The position numbers were made by a program, and so were the translations under genes. The notes below the pieces were generated by a model. The model was not told where the DNA came from, made no database searches, and saw only the letters and a list, made by a program, of their open reading frames with translations. From Lepas anatifera (lineage: Eukaryota > Arthropoda > Thecostraca > Lepadidae), in the NCBI GenBank assembly GCA_034440635.1, contig JAOTON010000385.1:4245001-4309000 (forward strand): a DNA stretch of 64,000 nucleotides, written 5' to 3'. This document shows positions 20,611 to 32,386 of this stretch, piece by piece (the first letter of the stretch is position 1; each line of letters starts with the position of its first letter).

Positions 20611-23600
20611 GCCAATGCTCTTGTCTATGATTGTACTCCGCTCCACCAGAGGTCGGTCACCCCTAAATTGACGCAGCGTCAATTCACAGTGCACAGTCCC
20701 GGAACGGTTACAGTGATGTATGCACTCTAGGACAGGGAGTCGATGCAAAACGCCTCGATGCGTCGGATGCTCTGTAGTTTCGGTGAAAATGTCGGCACTT
20801 TCAGGGTGGTGTCGACGCAGTGGTGTTGTCATTTTCCTGTCTATACAATACACGTGTTAGTGTATTGTAGCGGCTCGGCTCGGCAGTGAAATAAAATCAC
20901 GACTCACCAGAATCACAAGCAATACTCACACGCAAAGCTCACAAGCAGTACTTCTTTCTGAGCCCGGACTTTCCATAATGCGCCTTTGATCTTAATGGCA
21001 CCGGCGTCATCATTGTTAACGCAAGTGTAACGGGGTTTTCTGTGGAGAAATTAAGAGGCCCTCAACTGGCGTTGTTGTGTTATGGAGGGATGACCCCTAC
21101 CCCACCACTACCAGAATATTTTGGGAGACTTGCAGTATAATCAGAGGCTGGACGCGTCGCGGGGTCCCGAGCAGGGGGCTTCAAAGTAGCCAAGTGACGT
21201 TTCTGGTATCAAACGAAATTTTCCGAAAAATGATTGTTATCAGACATAAAAACATTTTGTGTTGCTCCGAGTCCTGGCGCGCTCCTCTCCCAACTGATCC
21301 GCATAGGAGCGGTGTCAGGGACCCACTAAGTCTCTTAAACGCTATCGGTTCATTCCGAACAACTGTGGGTCCAACTTATTCTCTCTCATGCTGCTGAAAT
21401 TAGATAGGCATCCTTCCACGGATACCTTGTTAGATTTGCGAAGCTAGCATGGCTGTGACACGCGGGGCTGGCCCTGATGTGAAAGTTTGAAACGTGTTTG
21501 TGACCAAGTCCTGTCACTGCGTAAGAGCCCATCTCCGAGCTAGGCTGCTATGCTCCCCCTTATAAAATATATATTCGTCAACAATAGAGTGGAAGTCGTC
21601 ACTGCACCACTCTTCAGCGGATACACCTTCGATCAGATGCGCCTGTATGGGTTGCCACCCATACCGGTCCGATGGCAATCGTCACCCCCACCGGCCATCC
21701 GACTGTTCTTCTCGTTCTGTTTTTCCTCTTCTTGGTCTTCTTGTCTGGCGCCGCACGCATCTACAGAGGCCGTCCGGCAGCACCGGGAATGGCCCCCCGC
21801 CCGATGCTTGTCAACGCCGACTGGGGGTGCCGTCGCCTGTCCCCAGTCCTTCAGCTTGGGTCGTCACTTCTCCTGGAATCCTTCTCTCTTCACGTCGCGT
21901 CGGTTTTCGTAACATTTTTTCTCTTTAATATCCTCGCTCTTGTTCACATTCTTCCTCTCCCCATCCCGCACGGCCTTATTTATGCCCGGTTGAGCCGGTT
22001 GAGCCGTCGCTCATTGAACCATAATATTGATGTCCGGACAGGGCGGGGCGGGCCCTACCCGGGGACTGTAAGTTGATTTTTGGTTGCCCGTTCACCCTAT
22101 TTGACATGATACAGCCTTACAGGGCTCGCGATATATACCACGGGGTACCGACCCTTCAACCTATCCGTAGCATAAATGGTTCACGACAAGCAAGCATCCA
22201 AACTACGCTAGATTTATGATTGGCGGGGGGGATTATTGTTTTGTTCTTTGTTTTTGCTCGCAATCTCAGGGGATTGCGATTGCGATTGATTCCTTTTGCG
22301 GCCCCTTTCCATTTAGATATATTTTAATTAGGCTCAGGACTAAATTGTCGTGACTCAACTGGGGTTTAACGTTTCCAACAACTTGCAGATTTACATTGTT
22401 CCCATCCTTACCCTGTAGGGCCCACTTGTTAGTCGAATGAAATATAAACGCGTTAAACAAAAAAGTAAAGATTGCAAATGCGTGTTCGAAAAATATTAAT
22501 TACGCATTGGACACTCGCCAAACGTTCCCAGATTTGTACCTTTGGATAAAAAACGTGGTTACTAGCGCCCTGATGACGTTGCAAAAATGGCATTATGTGA
22601 CCAGGGGCCAGTTATCCCTCTCCAACTACATCCCTCCTGCGGTCGAGACGGGCCCACTGAACATCTCACACCCTTGGAGAAGGTGCCCATCGGCTTTAAG
22701 TAGTACAATTATATCTCCGTTCAACCGCACTCATTCATTATTACCTCCGCTTTCACGCCGCACTCGTTCCTTCCCCACTCCTAAAGGGCCAATCCGCGGC
22801 TATGCTGCCCCCAATTTGCTCCCTTCCTTACCCTCCGATGGGGGATGCCTCACAAGCACCCTCTCGCCCGGAAATGAAACCCGTCATGGATGGAAAACAG
22901 ATATTTATGCACATCTCTGCACTAATCCGCAACAAAAAGGTTCCGTTATCGGGTTTTTCGTCCTGCGGCTCCCCTCGCCGAACCTGGTTAGATTCGATTT
23001 GTGTCCAGAGCCGGATAGAAATTTTAATGGCCTCAAATGTTAAATTTAACTAAGCCTGGTCCAAAAAATCAAAACATTCGTTTGAAACATACATTTATTT
23101 TTGGACGTATCTTACATTGGTTTCCAAATAATTACCTTTTTTGGGCAATGTTGCCATTTATAAATTTGAAGTATATCCACATATGAAATTAAACAAAATA
23201 AATGACTTCTTTATGAAGGCCTCAAACAAGTAGAGAAGCTGCAAGTAGCACTGGAACCGGGAAAAATTGGGATTGAACTTCAATTTTTTACATTCAGGGA
23301 CCTTTATTCATAACCCGGTGCCCAAATACACAAAGGTAGAGAAAAGCCGCAGGATGCCTCCTCGTCATATGAAGTCGATTTGGCACCATGATCATGTCAG
23401 GTGAGGGGCCAGCGGTTAATGGTTTTCAAACAAATCTTTATCCCCGCAGCCCCAGCATCAGCAATGCAGGTTCGACTTGTACGGAACAGCGCCCAACCAT
23501 TATCAAATTCCCTTGCATATTCTGCAACAACTTTGCGCTTAACTCCCTTCCATGTGGGCTGTTTCGTATTGGATTCTGGATTAAATTCAGCTCATTTTAA

Positions 23601-24734
23601 GTGTTCTGTTTAGAATGGTACATTAAATCTATATACTGGCCTTGAATATCCATTGACCCGCAAGGGCAACTTTAAAAAAGTATCGAATAATTTCGTTCGG
23701 AATGAGGAGTGCAGATTTATATATAAAAAACATAATAGTTTTGGCGGCGAAAATACGCATATAAATATCAGAATAGATTGACGTGCGATATACTTTGCTA
23801 ATAAGTCGATGCTGTGGCCCCGCTGAGCACTACTTTATTTTTCATTCACTGTACTCCTTCGTGAAATTTTTGTTCGGAATGGCGGCTACATTAAAGAGAT
23901 ACAATGGGTTTCTCATTCATTATTTTTATTCACCCAAAAAAACGATTTCCATAAAAACGACACAGGAGCATGTCTAACACAAGACGGAAAACTGCGTATA
24001 TACAAAGAACATCCCAGGCGGCGCGCCTGCGTCGTGGCTCAGGTGCCGGTAACGTGTGGTAGTAGCCCAATTTACTCAATTCCTTGCTTTTGCCCCACCT
24101 CCTTCAGATCGGCAATCCTTGTGGGATGACGAGCTGGGTGAGGTTAACAAAAATAATTCAATTAGTCAATTGCATCCCCCTAAATCGGTCAAAAAGAGGT
24201 TGACGAGGACATCAGGCAGACATTTGAACGCAAAAAAACGAACGTAGCCGAACCAGGGGATAATTTATACGGCTCCTTTTTGCGCACTCACCGGCGGATC
24301 CGCAGCCCAGACAGAGCGCCCTCATCTGGGACCGTCCTCCCGCGGGCCATCGCAACCGCGCGCCCCGGGGACAGCTTCGTGAGAAGCCTCTTCCGTTTTC
24401 CTTCCCCATGCTTTGAGAGGGGAGGAATATCATGCCTGGAGCTGCCTCACGCAGCACTGCCCTTCTTTCATTTCCATACAGCTTGTATTGATGTACACCT
24501 GATGTTTTAAACTTTTGCGTCACTTGTTTACTAAAATCTGACTGGAACAATTCCTAACCAGGGCTTTAGCTCACTAGTTTCTTGCCCTTAGGGTTATCAG
24601 TCCACCCCATTCTGACATTTCTGATAATATACATCCTGCCCTTTTAGCATAGAAATGCTGGCGAGCCTGTAGGCAGCCTTTGCTAATTCAGCCGTTTTGG
24701 TGTTTTTATCCCGTCATGGGTCGCATGTGTATTG
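20611..24734. other. intron 1, no gene seen
   Basis: About 4.1 kb with only chance frames. The hydrophobic frame at 21672-22076 and the 178-codon frame at 22507-23043 have no recognisable domain and overlap equally long frames. No RNA gene was found. Confidence 0.45.
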
Positions 24735-25050
24735 CACTAGGGCGTCCCAAAATACCACTTTTCGTCTGTGCAAGCTTTCCGGTTGACACCGCATTCTCCT
24801 CTGAGTTAATAATGAGCATGCAAAATTTGGATTCGATCCTTTGAGGTTTGTTCACCTCCTACGCCCCCAAAGCTGGTGAAAGTCGAAAATGGTTGTATTG
24901 GCTTGAAAATGGGTTCAATTGAAAGCTTATGACAGAGGAAGCCTCTCTCCCTCATAAAAATTGATGTAAAACCACTTCTTCATCTTTTTATAGCGCTAAG
25001 AAGTTCTGAATTGCGGGATCACAGGCCAGAGGCGGATCTAATAGACTTTT
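24735..25050 (+). repeat. interspersed repeat, copy 1 (inverted copy at 27690-27995)
   Basis: Shared landmarks in reverse order are CGTCTGTGCAAGC, AATAATGAGCATGCAAAAT, and AAATTGATGTAAAACCACTTC. Both copies border a CGGATC-type hAT-like end, CAGAGGCGGATC here and GATCCGCCTCTG at 27690, so the repeat may be part of a larger hAT-like element. Confidence 0.7.
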
Positions 25051-25180
25051 TAGGGCGGCAACATGAGCAAAATGGGAAAACAGATATTTTTCAAGAAAAT
25101 GGGCCAAAATTGGCCAAAGTAAGTTTTTATAACTTTTAAGGGATGGCTGGATTGTTTTTCCTTGGATCCGCCACTGGCAT
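25022..25180. mobile_element. hAT-like MITE fragment
   Basis: The block starts CCAGAGGCGGATCTA and ends GGATCCGCCACTGG. This is the inverted GGCGGATC end pattern seen in several other short elements of the window. No 8-bp target duplication could be confirmed. Confidence 0.5.
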
Positions 25181-25267
25181 GGACACGAAAATTATATATT
25201 ATACCTCGCCTGATTTCGGGAAACAAATCCATTTACTGCACCACTACGGCTATAAGTGCATGGTACC

Positions 25268-25682
25268 GTTGTGACCGTTAGAAGAAATATACCATGTTTT
25301 TGTTCCTTTACAGAATAGTGGTGTCATGAGCAGTTTACATTTAATGTTGAAACGGTCTACCTGAAGCAAATTGTACGATGCCCTCAGCATACTCGAAGAA
25401 AAGATCCAATGATGAAGAAGAGACAAGTCAACGACGGAAACAAACATGTGGGCTGACCTCTGAAGTACTCCTTTACACTGTTGTGACCGTTAGAAAAAAA
25501 TATGCCATGTCTTGTTCCTTTACATAATTGTCGTGTCATAAGTAATTTGCATTTGATGTTGAAGCGGTCTACCTGAATCAAATTGTACGATGCCTTCAGC
25601 ATACTCGAAGGAAAGATCTAATGATGAAGATGAGGCAAATCAGCGAGGGAAAAAATGCGGGCTGGCCTTTGAAGTACTCCCG
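25268..25682 (+). repeat. 212-bp tandem duplication
   Basis: Two adjacent copies are offset by 212 bp; for example TGTTGAAACGGTCTACC at 25345 and TGTTGAAGCGGTCTACC at 25557. Each copy contains a short ATG frame (Met-Pro-Ser-Ala-Tyr-Ser-Lys) rich in Lys, Glu and Asp. This may be the duplicated start of the gene whose broken remains follow at 25900-26840. Confidence 0.8.
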
Positions 25683-25899
25683 GGATCAATCGAAACGATG
25701 AGATGACTTTGTTGGTAGATCCCTTCAACTGCCTGCCAATCAGCAACCGACCAACCGCTAAATCCTCCAAAGGTACCGAGCCTTCCGCAGACAAAAGCCT
25801 CGTGCAACAAAGCACTACCTGGCTGGACAGATCGCTTTAGAGATCCAGGCGTTATAAGTCGCCGTTCGAGTGCCCTGCAGTACTGTTTACAGCAGCTGT

Positions 25900-26840
25900 C
25901 AGAAGGTGTCATGCATACGTTAGACGTGTGGTTCAAGCAATACTGAAATCTGAATCGGGAAACACTTGCATTTCAGCGCCAGCTCTATTCATTTCATCGA
26001 CAGCTCATGGCAGTCGGTTATTCTTTTGGTGGTAACAGTGACGAGTTCTTAGGGAACCTGCAGATGATCATGAGGGCTGACAAAAATCCTTCTTCGCAAG
26101 AGGACTTCAGTTTCTTCATGAATCAATACCAAGTGTTTAATCCTATAATTAGATAAAATATTTTCTGCTCACGCTGTTCTTTGTTGTTGTTTTTCTGTCG
26201 ATGCCCTGCGGCAAGATCTCCATGGCTCCCGCCGAGCACCTTCAAGTCAAGCAGATTGCAGAGCTAATCGCTCTCTTGCATGGCCCGTGCTTCTTGCAGG
26301 CCCTACTGGCTGCGAGAACTCCACGGCGTGAGCTCAGGCTGTTCCAGGACATGAAGACCTATTCAGGGCAGCTACCAACTGCTACGAAAGTCACACAGTG
26401 CTCTATCATGCGCCATCCTTTGGCATATCACGGGGAAAACGTCGTCCTCTGGCTGTTTGTTGAGGGTGTGTCAACAGATGAAAATGCAGAGGTAGCTGCT
26501 GCACTCCCTGACAGTCACACAGCCAGGAATATTGGCACCGGGAAAGCCGATGCTGTCAGGCGTAGATAAGCTGACAAGTGGTGCAAAGGCTCTGCGACTT
26601 CGTCCGACCGCGCTCCTGGCTGGCATTCAGGTGGCTGAACGTCAGCAACCAGTGGTTACCACCCAGGAGTCGGCGAGTGATGCGGACTTCATCAGTATGA
26701 ACGCTTTCATGGAAAATCTAGCAATCACAAACGACAGCGCGGAACGATCGGTGAAATACGTCACGGACTACAGCGATGTTGCCCGTGAAGGTGACATGGG
26801 GGCTCGGAACGTGACAGTAGCCTGTGCACACCGTCTCTAA
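25900..26840 (+). pseudogene. broken copy of an uncharacterised invertebrate gene
   Basis: One frame at 26201-26569 and a shifted frame at 26532-26840 read as consecutive parts of one protein. The first part contains Pro-Thr-Ala-Thr-Lys and a Leu-Trp-Leu-Phe segment. The second contains Asn-Asp-Ser-Ala-Glu-Arg-Ser-Val-Lys, a motif I associate with an uncharacterised family found in many copies in aquatic invertebrates. The frame change, the absent start and the lack of splice sites mark it as a pseudogene, perhaps a processed copy. Function is unknown. The 212-bp duplication just upstream may be part of it. Confidence 0.5.
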
Positions 26841-26978
26841 GCGCCGAGTCTCTCGAAAAAAGAGCTGGATGACGTGCACGTGTAAACATATGAATATTTT
26901 ACTAGGAGTAGTCTAACAACATTTTGTCTGAGAACAAGTTTCCTTCCCCATTCATGGACTTCCGAATAAAACCATTAA

Positions 26979-27431
26979 AGGGAATGTGACACCTTGATAA
27001 CGTGATTTTAACTCAGATAGCCAAGTTGTAAAGCAAGTCGGAAAACCCGGTACCTACTCCATATGTCATTTGTCTTGGAACTCGATATTTCCGTAGAAAA
27101 AAAGCTAAAACGTACTTGACACCAACCCCCATCAGCCCGTCACCGGGCGGCCATTGTTGTGAGCTGCTGGTGTGACGAAATATGCTGACGTCACGATGAG
27201 CATCAGTCAATTGAAGCCCTTGAAGCGTTTCAAGTATGGTAGTGGTTGCCAGATCGTGACATCATCCACAGGCTGATATTTATTTCTTTTTCTAGAGGAG
27301 TATTTTAAAAATCAAAATATTGAGCTTATTGTACATTTTTCAGAGAAATCATGAGTGGTTTCATTATTTTCGGCTAAACATACGTCTAATTGCACTAAAT
27401 TCCAGGATTCGACCAAGGTGCCACATTCCCT
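26979..27431 (+). mobile_element. TTAA-flanked TIR element, AGGGAATG family, copy B
   Basis: TTAA lies at 26975-26978 and 27432-27435. The ends AGGGAATGTGACACCTT and its complement (AAGGTGCCACATTCCCT) are well preserved. The interior matches copies A, C and D along its length. It is 453 bp and non-coding. Confidence 0.85.
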
Positions 27432-27599
27432 TTAAAGCCATTGGCTTGATGATATGGTGTGTCGTTTTGACCGCACCGATCGGTTGCGAAAAAAATGAAA
27501 CAACCATATTTGTGTAATGAACGCCCGCTTTCCATGCCATTGACAGTCCCGGGGAAAACCAATCCAGCTATGCCCTTCAAAGCGGTCAAATTTTACTCA

Positions 27600-27995
27600 C
27601 TGTGGCCGGTTCTGGTCCATTTTCTTGAAAAAGACACTCTAATTTTTCCCATATTTCCTGGGATACCCCCCAAAAAGTTTATCAGATCCGCCTCTGCCCA
27701 GTGATCTCGCAATTCAAACCTTCTTAGCTCTATCAAAACATCAAGAAGTGGTTTTACATCAATTTGTATGAGGAAGATATGTTTTGTTCTGTCACTAGCT
27801 TTTGAATGAACATATTTTCGACCCAATACAACGATTTTCAATTTTCATCAGTTTTTGGGGTGGCAGGGGGACCAAACCTCAAGACATCGATTAAAAATTT
27901 TGCATGCTCATTATTAACTCAAAGTAGAATGCGGTGTCGAACGGCACGCTTGCACAGACGAAAGAAATGGTATTTTGGGACACCCTACTGCACAC
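27600..27995 (-). repeat. interspersed repeat, copy 2 (inverted copy of 24735-25050)
   Basis: Reverse complement of the repeat at 24735-25050 over about 300 bp, with an added segment on the hAT-like side (27600-27690). See that entry for landmarks. Confidence 0.7.
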
Positions 27996-28194
27996 TCGTG
28001 TATCGACGGTAAGACACAACACCAACACCGCGTCCAATTTGCCCTGAAAACTACCTCTTTTTACCCGAACTACTGCAGAACGTCCGACGCCTGGACGGTT
28101 TTGGAGTCGAGCTCATGCCTTTGGAATGACCCAGTACTACACAATTTTAGAGGAGAATTGAAAAATAAACACCCTATCCGCATGTGAGACTTTT

Positions 28195-28400
28195 GGCGGA
28201 CGCGGGGGGGCATTCCCGCCATGCCCCCAAAGCGCTGGAGGGCGGCCAAACTATCTTTTGGCCCCCAAACGCCGGAGAAATTTTTGAAAAAATGTTTACA
28301 CTAGGTCTCTAGAACAAAAAATATTCGCTCCCACCCCCCTCCCCCGGAGAGCGATCATGCACTTGGAGAGGTAGTTTATGCTAGGTCTGTTGAGCACCCA
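28195..28400 (+). repeat. interspersed repeat (inverted copy at 20431-20610)
   Basis: Contains GGCGGACGCGGGGGGGCATT, CAAAGCGCTGGAGG and an ACACTAGGTCTCTAGA stretch, matching 20431-20610 on the other strand. Confidence 0.65.
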
Positions 28401-29507
28401 AATTGTTCGTCTCATCCCCTCCCCCCAGGAGGAGAGGCAGACATGGGTTTGGCCCCCAAAACTGGGGCCTGCGTCCGCCCCTGTGTGAGGGAGGGTAGGA
28501 AGGAATCTAAATAAAAACGTAGTCATAAAAAATGGACAAAAAGAGCTGTCAGCATTATAATTCCGTCAAAGAACAAAGAATATATTTCAACCTAAGAATC
28601 AAGCAACACTGGAATCTCTCGATTCAATCGAATCGCGAAAAGGGGCTACTTTCCGCCCATGGGACGCTTATTTGTTTACAAACTTCATGGCTGTGGATAA
28701 ACAAAATATGAAAGCAGGTAGGTATTTTGAGTAGGTGTTTTCCACATGGCTTATATTTCATTCGAAATGCGATGAAGGTGCTTTACTCCCTGGAGTTTTA
28801 AGTAAGCCGGCGTCATCTTTACAAAGAAGAAAACTTGAACGAAGAAACATTCTTAAAGACAGACACTCTTAATGAAAAGTGTATCTAGAATCTTATAGCG
28901 ATATTTAGAGTCTGATAGTGACATGTTTAGCAACTATATCAACCGAAAAGAAAATAATCAGCCGAAATATCTGAGCAAAAATCCGTTTATATCAGCATGT
29001 TTTTTCCGATCTAAATTTGAAGGCAAACAAACTTTGATTGTTCAATTCCCTATTACAAATTCCAACAGTGTTTGATCTGTCCGTCCTGCTTTTACTGGTT
29101 AAAGATAGAAAGATTTAGAGAGAACAAAACTTCTTAGAGAAATTTAATCGCGCAGGTATCTAACTTATGTAGATTTAGTCTGTCAAATATACATTAACCT
29201 CTTCGGGAGATACGCAGCAAAAACAATCACAAACGGCTTATGTAAGTGCCGTACATCCGCTTATCATTCCAACACTGAATAGAGTGACACTTTTTTCGGA
29301 ATCGGTAGCTTACAGTGAAAAAACCTGTCATCCTTACATCCACTGTTATTAGTGGATGGCGCGGGGACAGACCCTAAGATGGCCGGTCTGTCCTTGATCT
29401 CGTCAAAGCGAAGTTGGCTCAGACCCCCTCAATGCGCGTGTTAATTTCTTGAACTTTCTTTTTTCATCAGCAGAAACAACATCCAGTATCTGTCACCCAA
29501 TTCGCAG
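28401..29507. other. end of intron 1, no feature seen
   Basis: AT-rich. No coding or repeat structure was recognised. It ends in the polypyrimidine-like TCTGTCACCCAATTCGCAG acceptor of exon 2. Confidence 0.5.
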
Positions 29508-29641
29508 GAACTCCCTCCGAGATCTTCTACTTCGGTCTGAAGTGGATGGTGGTGGTGCTGACATTTCCTGGAGCTGCACTTGTCGGCTCGCTGCTCTTTC
29601 TGCCCATTTTCTACCGACTCCAGCTGACCAGCGTTTACGAG
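29508..29641 (+). CDS. SLC5-like transporter exon 2
   Basis: The exon starts in phase 1 so that the joined codon is Gly in Gly-Thr-Pro-Ser-Glu-Ile. This matches the SLC5 signature Gly-x-Pro-Ala/Ser-Glu-Ile-Tyr/Phe at the TM1-TM2 loop. A hydrophobic helix with Thr-Phe-Pro-Gly follows, then Ile-Phe-Tyr-Arg-Leu-Gln-Leu-Thr-Ser-Val-Tyr-Glu, the conserved cytosolic stretch after TM2. The donor is GTGGGC, phase 0. An alternative acceptor upstream (TTTTCATCAG at 29461-29470) would add residues that do not fit the family. Confidence 0.85.
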
Positions 29642-29751
29642 GTGGGCCCAACCGCTGGTACAGTATTGTGCCCAGCCATTCATACCGCATGCATTTGGAA
29701 GCCTGTCGTTCAGCTGAAACTACTCTATATACAGCCACCACTCAATGTTAA

Positions 29752-29940
29752 AGGGGATGTGGGTCCGTGGTCGAATCCAGGAATTTAGCGTAATTAGGGG
29801 TACTTTTTGCCGAAAATCATAGAAACGTCCATTATTTTTCTGAAAATGTACAATGAGCGCAATATTTTTATCTTTAAAATGCTCCTCTAGGGTGAAAAAT
29901 AAACCTTGCCTGTGGATGACGTCATGATCTGGCAACTGGG
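29752..29940 (-). mobile_element. AGGGAATG-family fragment
   Basis: TTAA at 29748-29751 is followed by an end (AGGGGATGTGGGTCCGTGG) and then TCGAATCCAGGAATTTAGCG, the reverse orientation of copies A-C. Homology is lost after about 29940, so this is a truncated copy. Confidence 0.65.
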
Positions 29941-29984
29941 ACATTCCAGGACAAAACGACCAACAATATTTCAATTTGACACCA

Positions 29985-31735
29985 CCATGTCTATAAAAAT
30001 CTGAAACTTCGTCTCCGGGGTATTTTTGGGCCAGAAACACGGCTGTGAGAATCTTAACGTCCTCAACCAACGGTGAACGAGTTATAGCCCGAGGCATTTT
30101 CGGGAGGCCACCTTGTAGACTCATCTTTGATGCTTCATAACTCAAAAACGCCTTGCCTGATTAACAAGTTGCGTATATCCTTGAACTTGTCTCGAACCAC
30201 ACATTATTTTGGAAAAAATTAAATTTTGAAAATTTTGACCTTTAACCCTCGCCCCACCGGGGGCCATCGCTGGCCCCCCTAAGGTTTTTCCGGGACAGGA
30301 GAAAAACGACGAGGCGCAGCGCCGCGGTTGAGCGCTCTACCTCTCACTGCATCATTTTCCCATCATCCCTGAAATTTTTTTACCCCGGGTCACCCAAGGT
30401 CAGGTCACCAGACGAGGTCAACCAAGGCCACCTCACTTCAACTTTAGAGCTCTGTAAGAGTTTCATTTCGAAGTCGATCAATTTGAAACTTCGTACACTT
30501 CATGACCCCTCCAGGGTCTACAAGGTGTATATCCGGGATTTTTTTATTTCGTGCCCTGAGGTCAGGTCACGAGGTGACCTCTCCAGTTGAAAAAGCATGG
30601 GGAAAAGCTGTTTTATGATCTACAGGTCACAAAAACGATTGAAAATGCTCAGCTTGATCAGAAAAGCGTTCTTGGACACCCTTTCACGGATTCCAGGGGC
30701 CATATTTGCCCTTTGACCTCTCCAAGGTTATCCAAGGTCACCATGGTTAAAAAACAGTATTTTGACAATAACTTTTGACCTAATTAAGTTAGAGCGCCGA
30801 AACAAACACCATCGTGTTTGTCTTGTCACTCGCATTAATTTGATATACGGCAAAGTCACTTTCTGACCTTTTGTGACCTCAGGTCATATTAGGTCACGAG
30901 GTGACCTCTGGAGGTCAAACCACTGGCGGGAGGTCTTTATGTTCCACATAGCGGAAAAATGACTGGCAATTTCCTATCAAATGTACTTTACCACACTTCA
31001 ATAGCTCTAATGACATAAGAGTTATATCCAGTTTGCTTAAGCATTGCATATTTGAGTGAAAATAGCCGATCTTGACCTAATTTGACCTCTGGAGGTCAAA
31101 CCATTGACCTGAGCACTAAAATATGTACGAAGTAATTTCTTACTGAATTCCCGCGAGCTTTCTAGTGCACTTTGCATATTTGCGCTAACGCCCATATTTT
31201 TGGAGTTAGAGGGGGGTCATCGATGGCCCCCCGGTGGGGCGAAGGTGGCGCCGGACCCCCAGTGGGGCGCGGGTTAATTTGTTTGACCTTTTCTTTTGTG
31301 ACCTAGCTTGACCTGTTGGCAGTTGAAATTGACATTTTAGACACCTCAAACATTTTGCTTAATAAATTGTCTTTCGATAAAAAAATTTAAAAATTTGAAA
31401 ATTCTTGCTGTAAGTTCCAAATTTTTAGCACCTAAGGTAGGTATGCAGACGGTTTTTGATCACTGCAAGAGCACAGCCTTATGTTTAACACCACAAACAA
31501 AGCGATTGCTTTTGGAATCGGTTGCTTGCAATGATATTGCATTGTCTTTACGCAATTTCATCCTGCAGGTGTCTGAGTTTATGAGAATTAACACGCGCCC
31601 ACAGGAGGGGGTGGGCAACCGGCCTCCTCAGGTTTCCACAGGTAGTAAAAAAACACCATCACCCAGCGCAACCGTGCTTCATGTACCTCTAAACCGACAT
31701 TTTTGCAACTTTTGGGAAAATAATTAAGGTAAACT
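29985..31735 (+). repeat. large interspersed repeat, split by a nested element (inverted copy at 47860-48555)
   Basis: The segments 29985-30241 and 31278-31735 together match 47860-48555 in reverse orientation. Landmarks: GGGCCAGAAACACG, GCCCGAGGCATTTTCGGGAGG, TGATCACTGCAAGAGCACAG, and ATTAACACGCGCCCAC. Between the two segments here lies the 1028-bp TTAA element at 30246-31273, which the other copy lacks. Confidence 0.8.
30246..31273 (-). mobile_element. TTAA-flanked half-site-rich element, nested insertion
   Basis: TTAA lies at 30242-30245 and 31274-31277. It is the inverted relative of 18849-19861, with the same asymmetric ends (one module on one side, two on the other) and the same dense AGGTCA/TGACCT interior. 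It is inserted in the repeat at 29985-31735; the paralogous copy near 48325 is unoccupied. This proves that TTAA is the target duplication. Confidence 0.88.
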
Positions 31736-31855
31736 GGCAGGTGGTAGGTGCCGTAAATATCGTAGGTCAACTGGCAACTGACTGGCAAGAGGGTGACCTG
31801 AGGTAGGCGGCCGTCCTTATGATTTGTGGAACGTTCACCTTTGGTTCCTTAACTA

Positions 31856-31985
31856 TCGTTTCATCGTGGGAGTTGCTCGTTTGGGTGGTGGGGTCGGGGT
31901 CTCTGCGAGAAGTCCCTTGATGACCTTAGTGAAACTCCGACTCCCAAAAGTGAACTGGGACAAGATTTATAATAAAGAAAAATAG
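31856..31985 (+). repeat. interspersed repeat, copy 2 (first copy at 2697-2840)
   Basis: Starts GTGGGAGTTGCTCG and shares the GGGTGGTGGGGTCGGGGTCTC and ACTCCGACTCC landmarks with 2697-2840. Confidence 0.55.
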
Positions 31986-32386
31986 CAGCCATTAAAAGTG
32001 ATGGAAAAATATATATTGTTTCGAGGGAGACGAGGGCAAGGAAACTTAGTAATAATGGGTTATTTGGCCTGGCACCCTTAAACAAAAATTTACAAAGATG
32101 TCGCGAATTTATCAATAATTGAAATAAGTATAACTTATCATCTAAGCACCACTAACTCACACAATTACGTCGTTCTCAGAAATGGAAAATAGTATCGATA
32201 CAAGGTGACCCAGTGAAGCACAGCAAACGTTTGAGTGGATTCATACAATATAAAAAACGTGTTTGAAAGGCTTTCATTCCCAGGGGGTAATTTGAATTTG
32301 CTCATATATGCAACCAAATGTTGTTCTGAAATCATAACGCATTCGACTTGGTCACTTGAACCGGTCGCGTCACATTGTATTTTTAA

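Noticed and set aside
21550..22076. Overlapping hydrophobic frames resembling membrane proteins
   Set aside because: Three overlapping frames of similar length with no conserved motif. Chance frames in a GC-richer patch.
29461..29507. Earlier acceptor (TTTTCATCAG) for transporter exon 2
   Set aside because: It would insert residues that do not fit the family and break the phase match with exon 1. The acceptor ending at 29507 restores the Gly-Thr-Pro-Ser-Glu motif.
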